DNA of 64,000 nt, taken from contig NZ_JAGYPH010000001.1 in the NCBI RefSeq assembly GCF_018343525.1, positions 1,555,778 through 1,619,777 on the forward strand. The letters are read 5' to 3'. The notes under the pieces are model-generated. The model ran no database searches. It saw nothing but the letters and a program-made list of their open reading frames with translations, and was not told where the DNA came from. Position 1 is the stretch's first letter, and every line of letters starts with the position of its first letter. Shown here piece by piece: positions 63,901-64,000 of the stretch. This DNA is from Lederbergia citrea. GTDB taxonomy: Bacteria; Bacillota; Bacilli; Bacillales; Bacillaceae_C. A program made the position numbers and the translations under genes.

Positions 63901-64000
63901 TGGGAAAAAACGAATTGTTTCAGCAAGCGAGGCATTTTGTTGAACAAGCCCAGGAAGTATTCTCTTCAGGAGGTTCCGAAACAGAAAAACAACGTGCTAT
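63900..64000 (+). CDS. DUF3813 protein (YizC-like), partial
   Basis: Only the first 33 codons are in the window: MGKNELFQQARHFVEQAQEV then FSSGGSETEKQRA. The start LFQQAR-x-x-VEQA resembles DUF3813 proteins such as B. subtilis YizC, which lies beside yitV there. GTG start with GGGAGG upstream. The gene continues past 64000. Confidence 0.55.
   Translation, partial: MGKNELFQQARHFVEQAQEVFSSGGSETEKQRA

Overview
The window is about 64 kb of a low-GC Bacillaceae chromosome. Evidence: the gene order follows the Bacillus subtilis yit-yja-yjb-yjc neighbourhood (as I recall that map), there are many sporulation genes (spoVIF, spoVAC/AD/AE, cotZ, cotO, sda, two yjcZ), strong AGGAGG-type ribosome sites, CcpA cre boxes and FapR operators. 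Part of the core order seen in B. subtilis is missing (app oligopeptide operon, thiazole operon, comZ) and clpB is present, so it is a related genus rather than B. subtilis itself.

Region 1 (1-8368) is a decayed prophage or integrative element next to a tRNA-Val(GAC) gene. From right to left it has a tyrosine integrase (with a likely CTG start), an ImmA-like C-terminal scrap at a deletion junction, a PBSX/skin-like replication block (DnaD-like initiator carrying 21-bp iterons, DnaC-like loader, DUF1064 protein, XtrA/YqaO-like protein, sigma-like late regulator) and a broken terminase small subunit. The loader has a frameshift and a lost Walker A lysine, DUF1064 is frameshifted and terminase is cut short, so this element is probably not able to propagate. 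It still carries intact extras: an Sda-type sporulation inhibitor, a YjcZ peptide, a HEPN-like protein and a two-TM coiled-coil protein.

Region 2 (8.5-20.6 kb) is a reductive pyrimidine catabolism locus. preT-preA-dihydropyrimidinase-NCS1 permease-small ORF form one leftward unit; a PucR-type regulator sits in the middle; mmsA-aminotransferase-ald form a second unit that would take beta-alanine to acetyl-CoA with alanine recycling. Both units have cre boxes upstream. No beta-ureidopropionase is present, so the middle step must be encoded elsewhere.

Region 3 (20.8-25.1 kb) holds a complete polar amino-acid ABC importer (ATPase, lipoprotein, two permeases) and an orphan TAXI-type binding lipoprotein. 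Region 4 (25.2-34.4 kb) is yjcH-yjcG-yjcF, an MBL hydrolase and a sporulation/coat zone (spoVIF, yjcZ, YhcN-type lipoprotein with spoVAC-AD-AE, cotZ, cotO) ending in fabI under a FapR box.

Region 5 (34.5-52.2 kb) is the conserved yjb core: CPA2 antiporter, mgtE, prpE, rluD-type synthase, nadK, small alarmone synthetase, CYTH protein, lytic transglycosylase, truncated haemoglobin, spxH, pepF, coiA, mecA, spx, a secreted glycosidase-like protein and trpS behind a leader terminator. Region 6 (52.2-64 kb) has yjbA, a patch of dispersed GC-rich repeats, yjaZ, the FapR-controlled fabH-fabF pair, med, a YjaV-like protein, yjzD, clpB, yitW, yitV and the start of a DUF3813 gene.

I found no CRISPR array, no intact transposase and no clear new multi-gene system. 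The items most worth a second look are the iterons inside the replication initiator, the prophage-borne Sda, the HEPN-like and membrane coiled-coil cargo genes, and the trpS leader attenuator.
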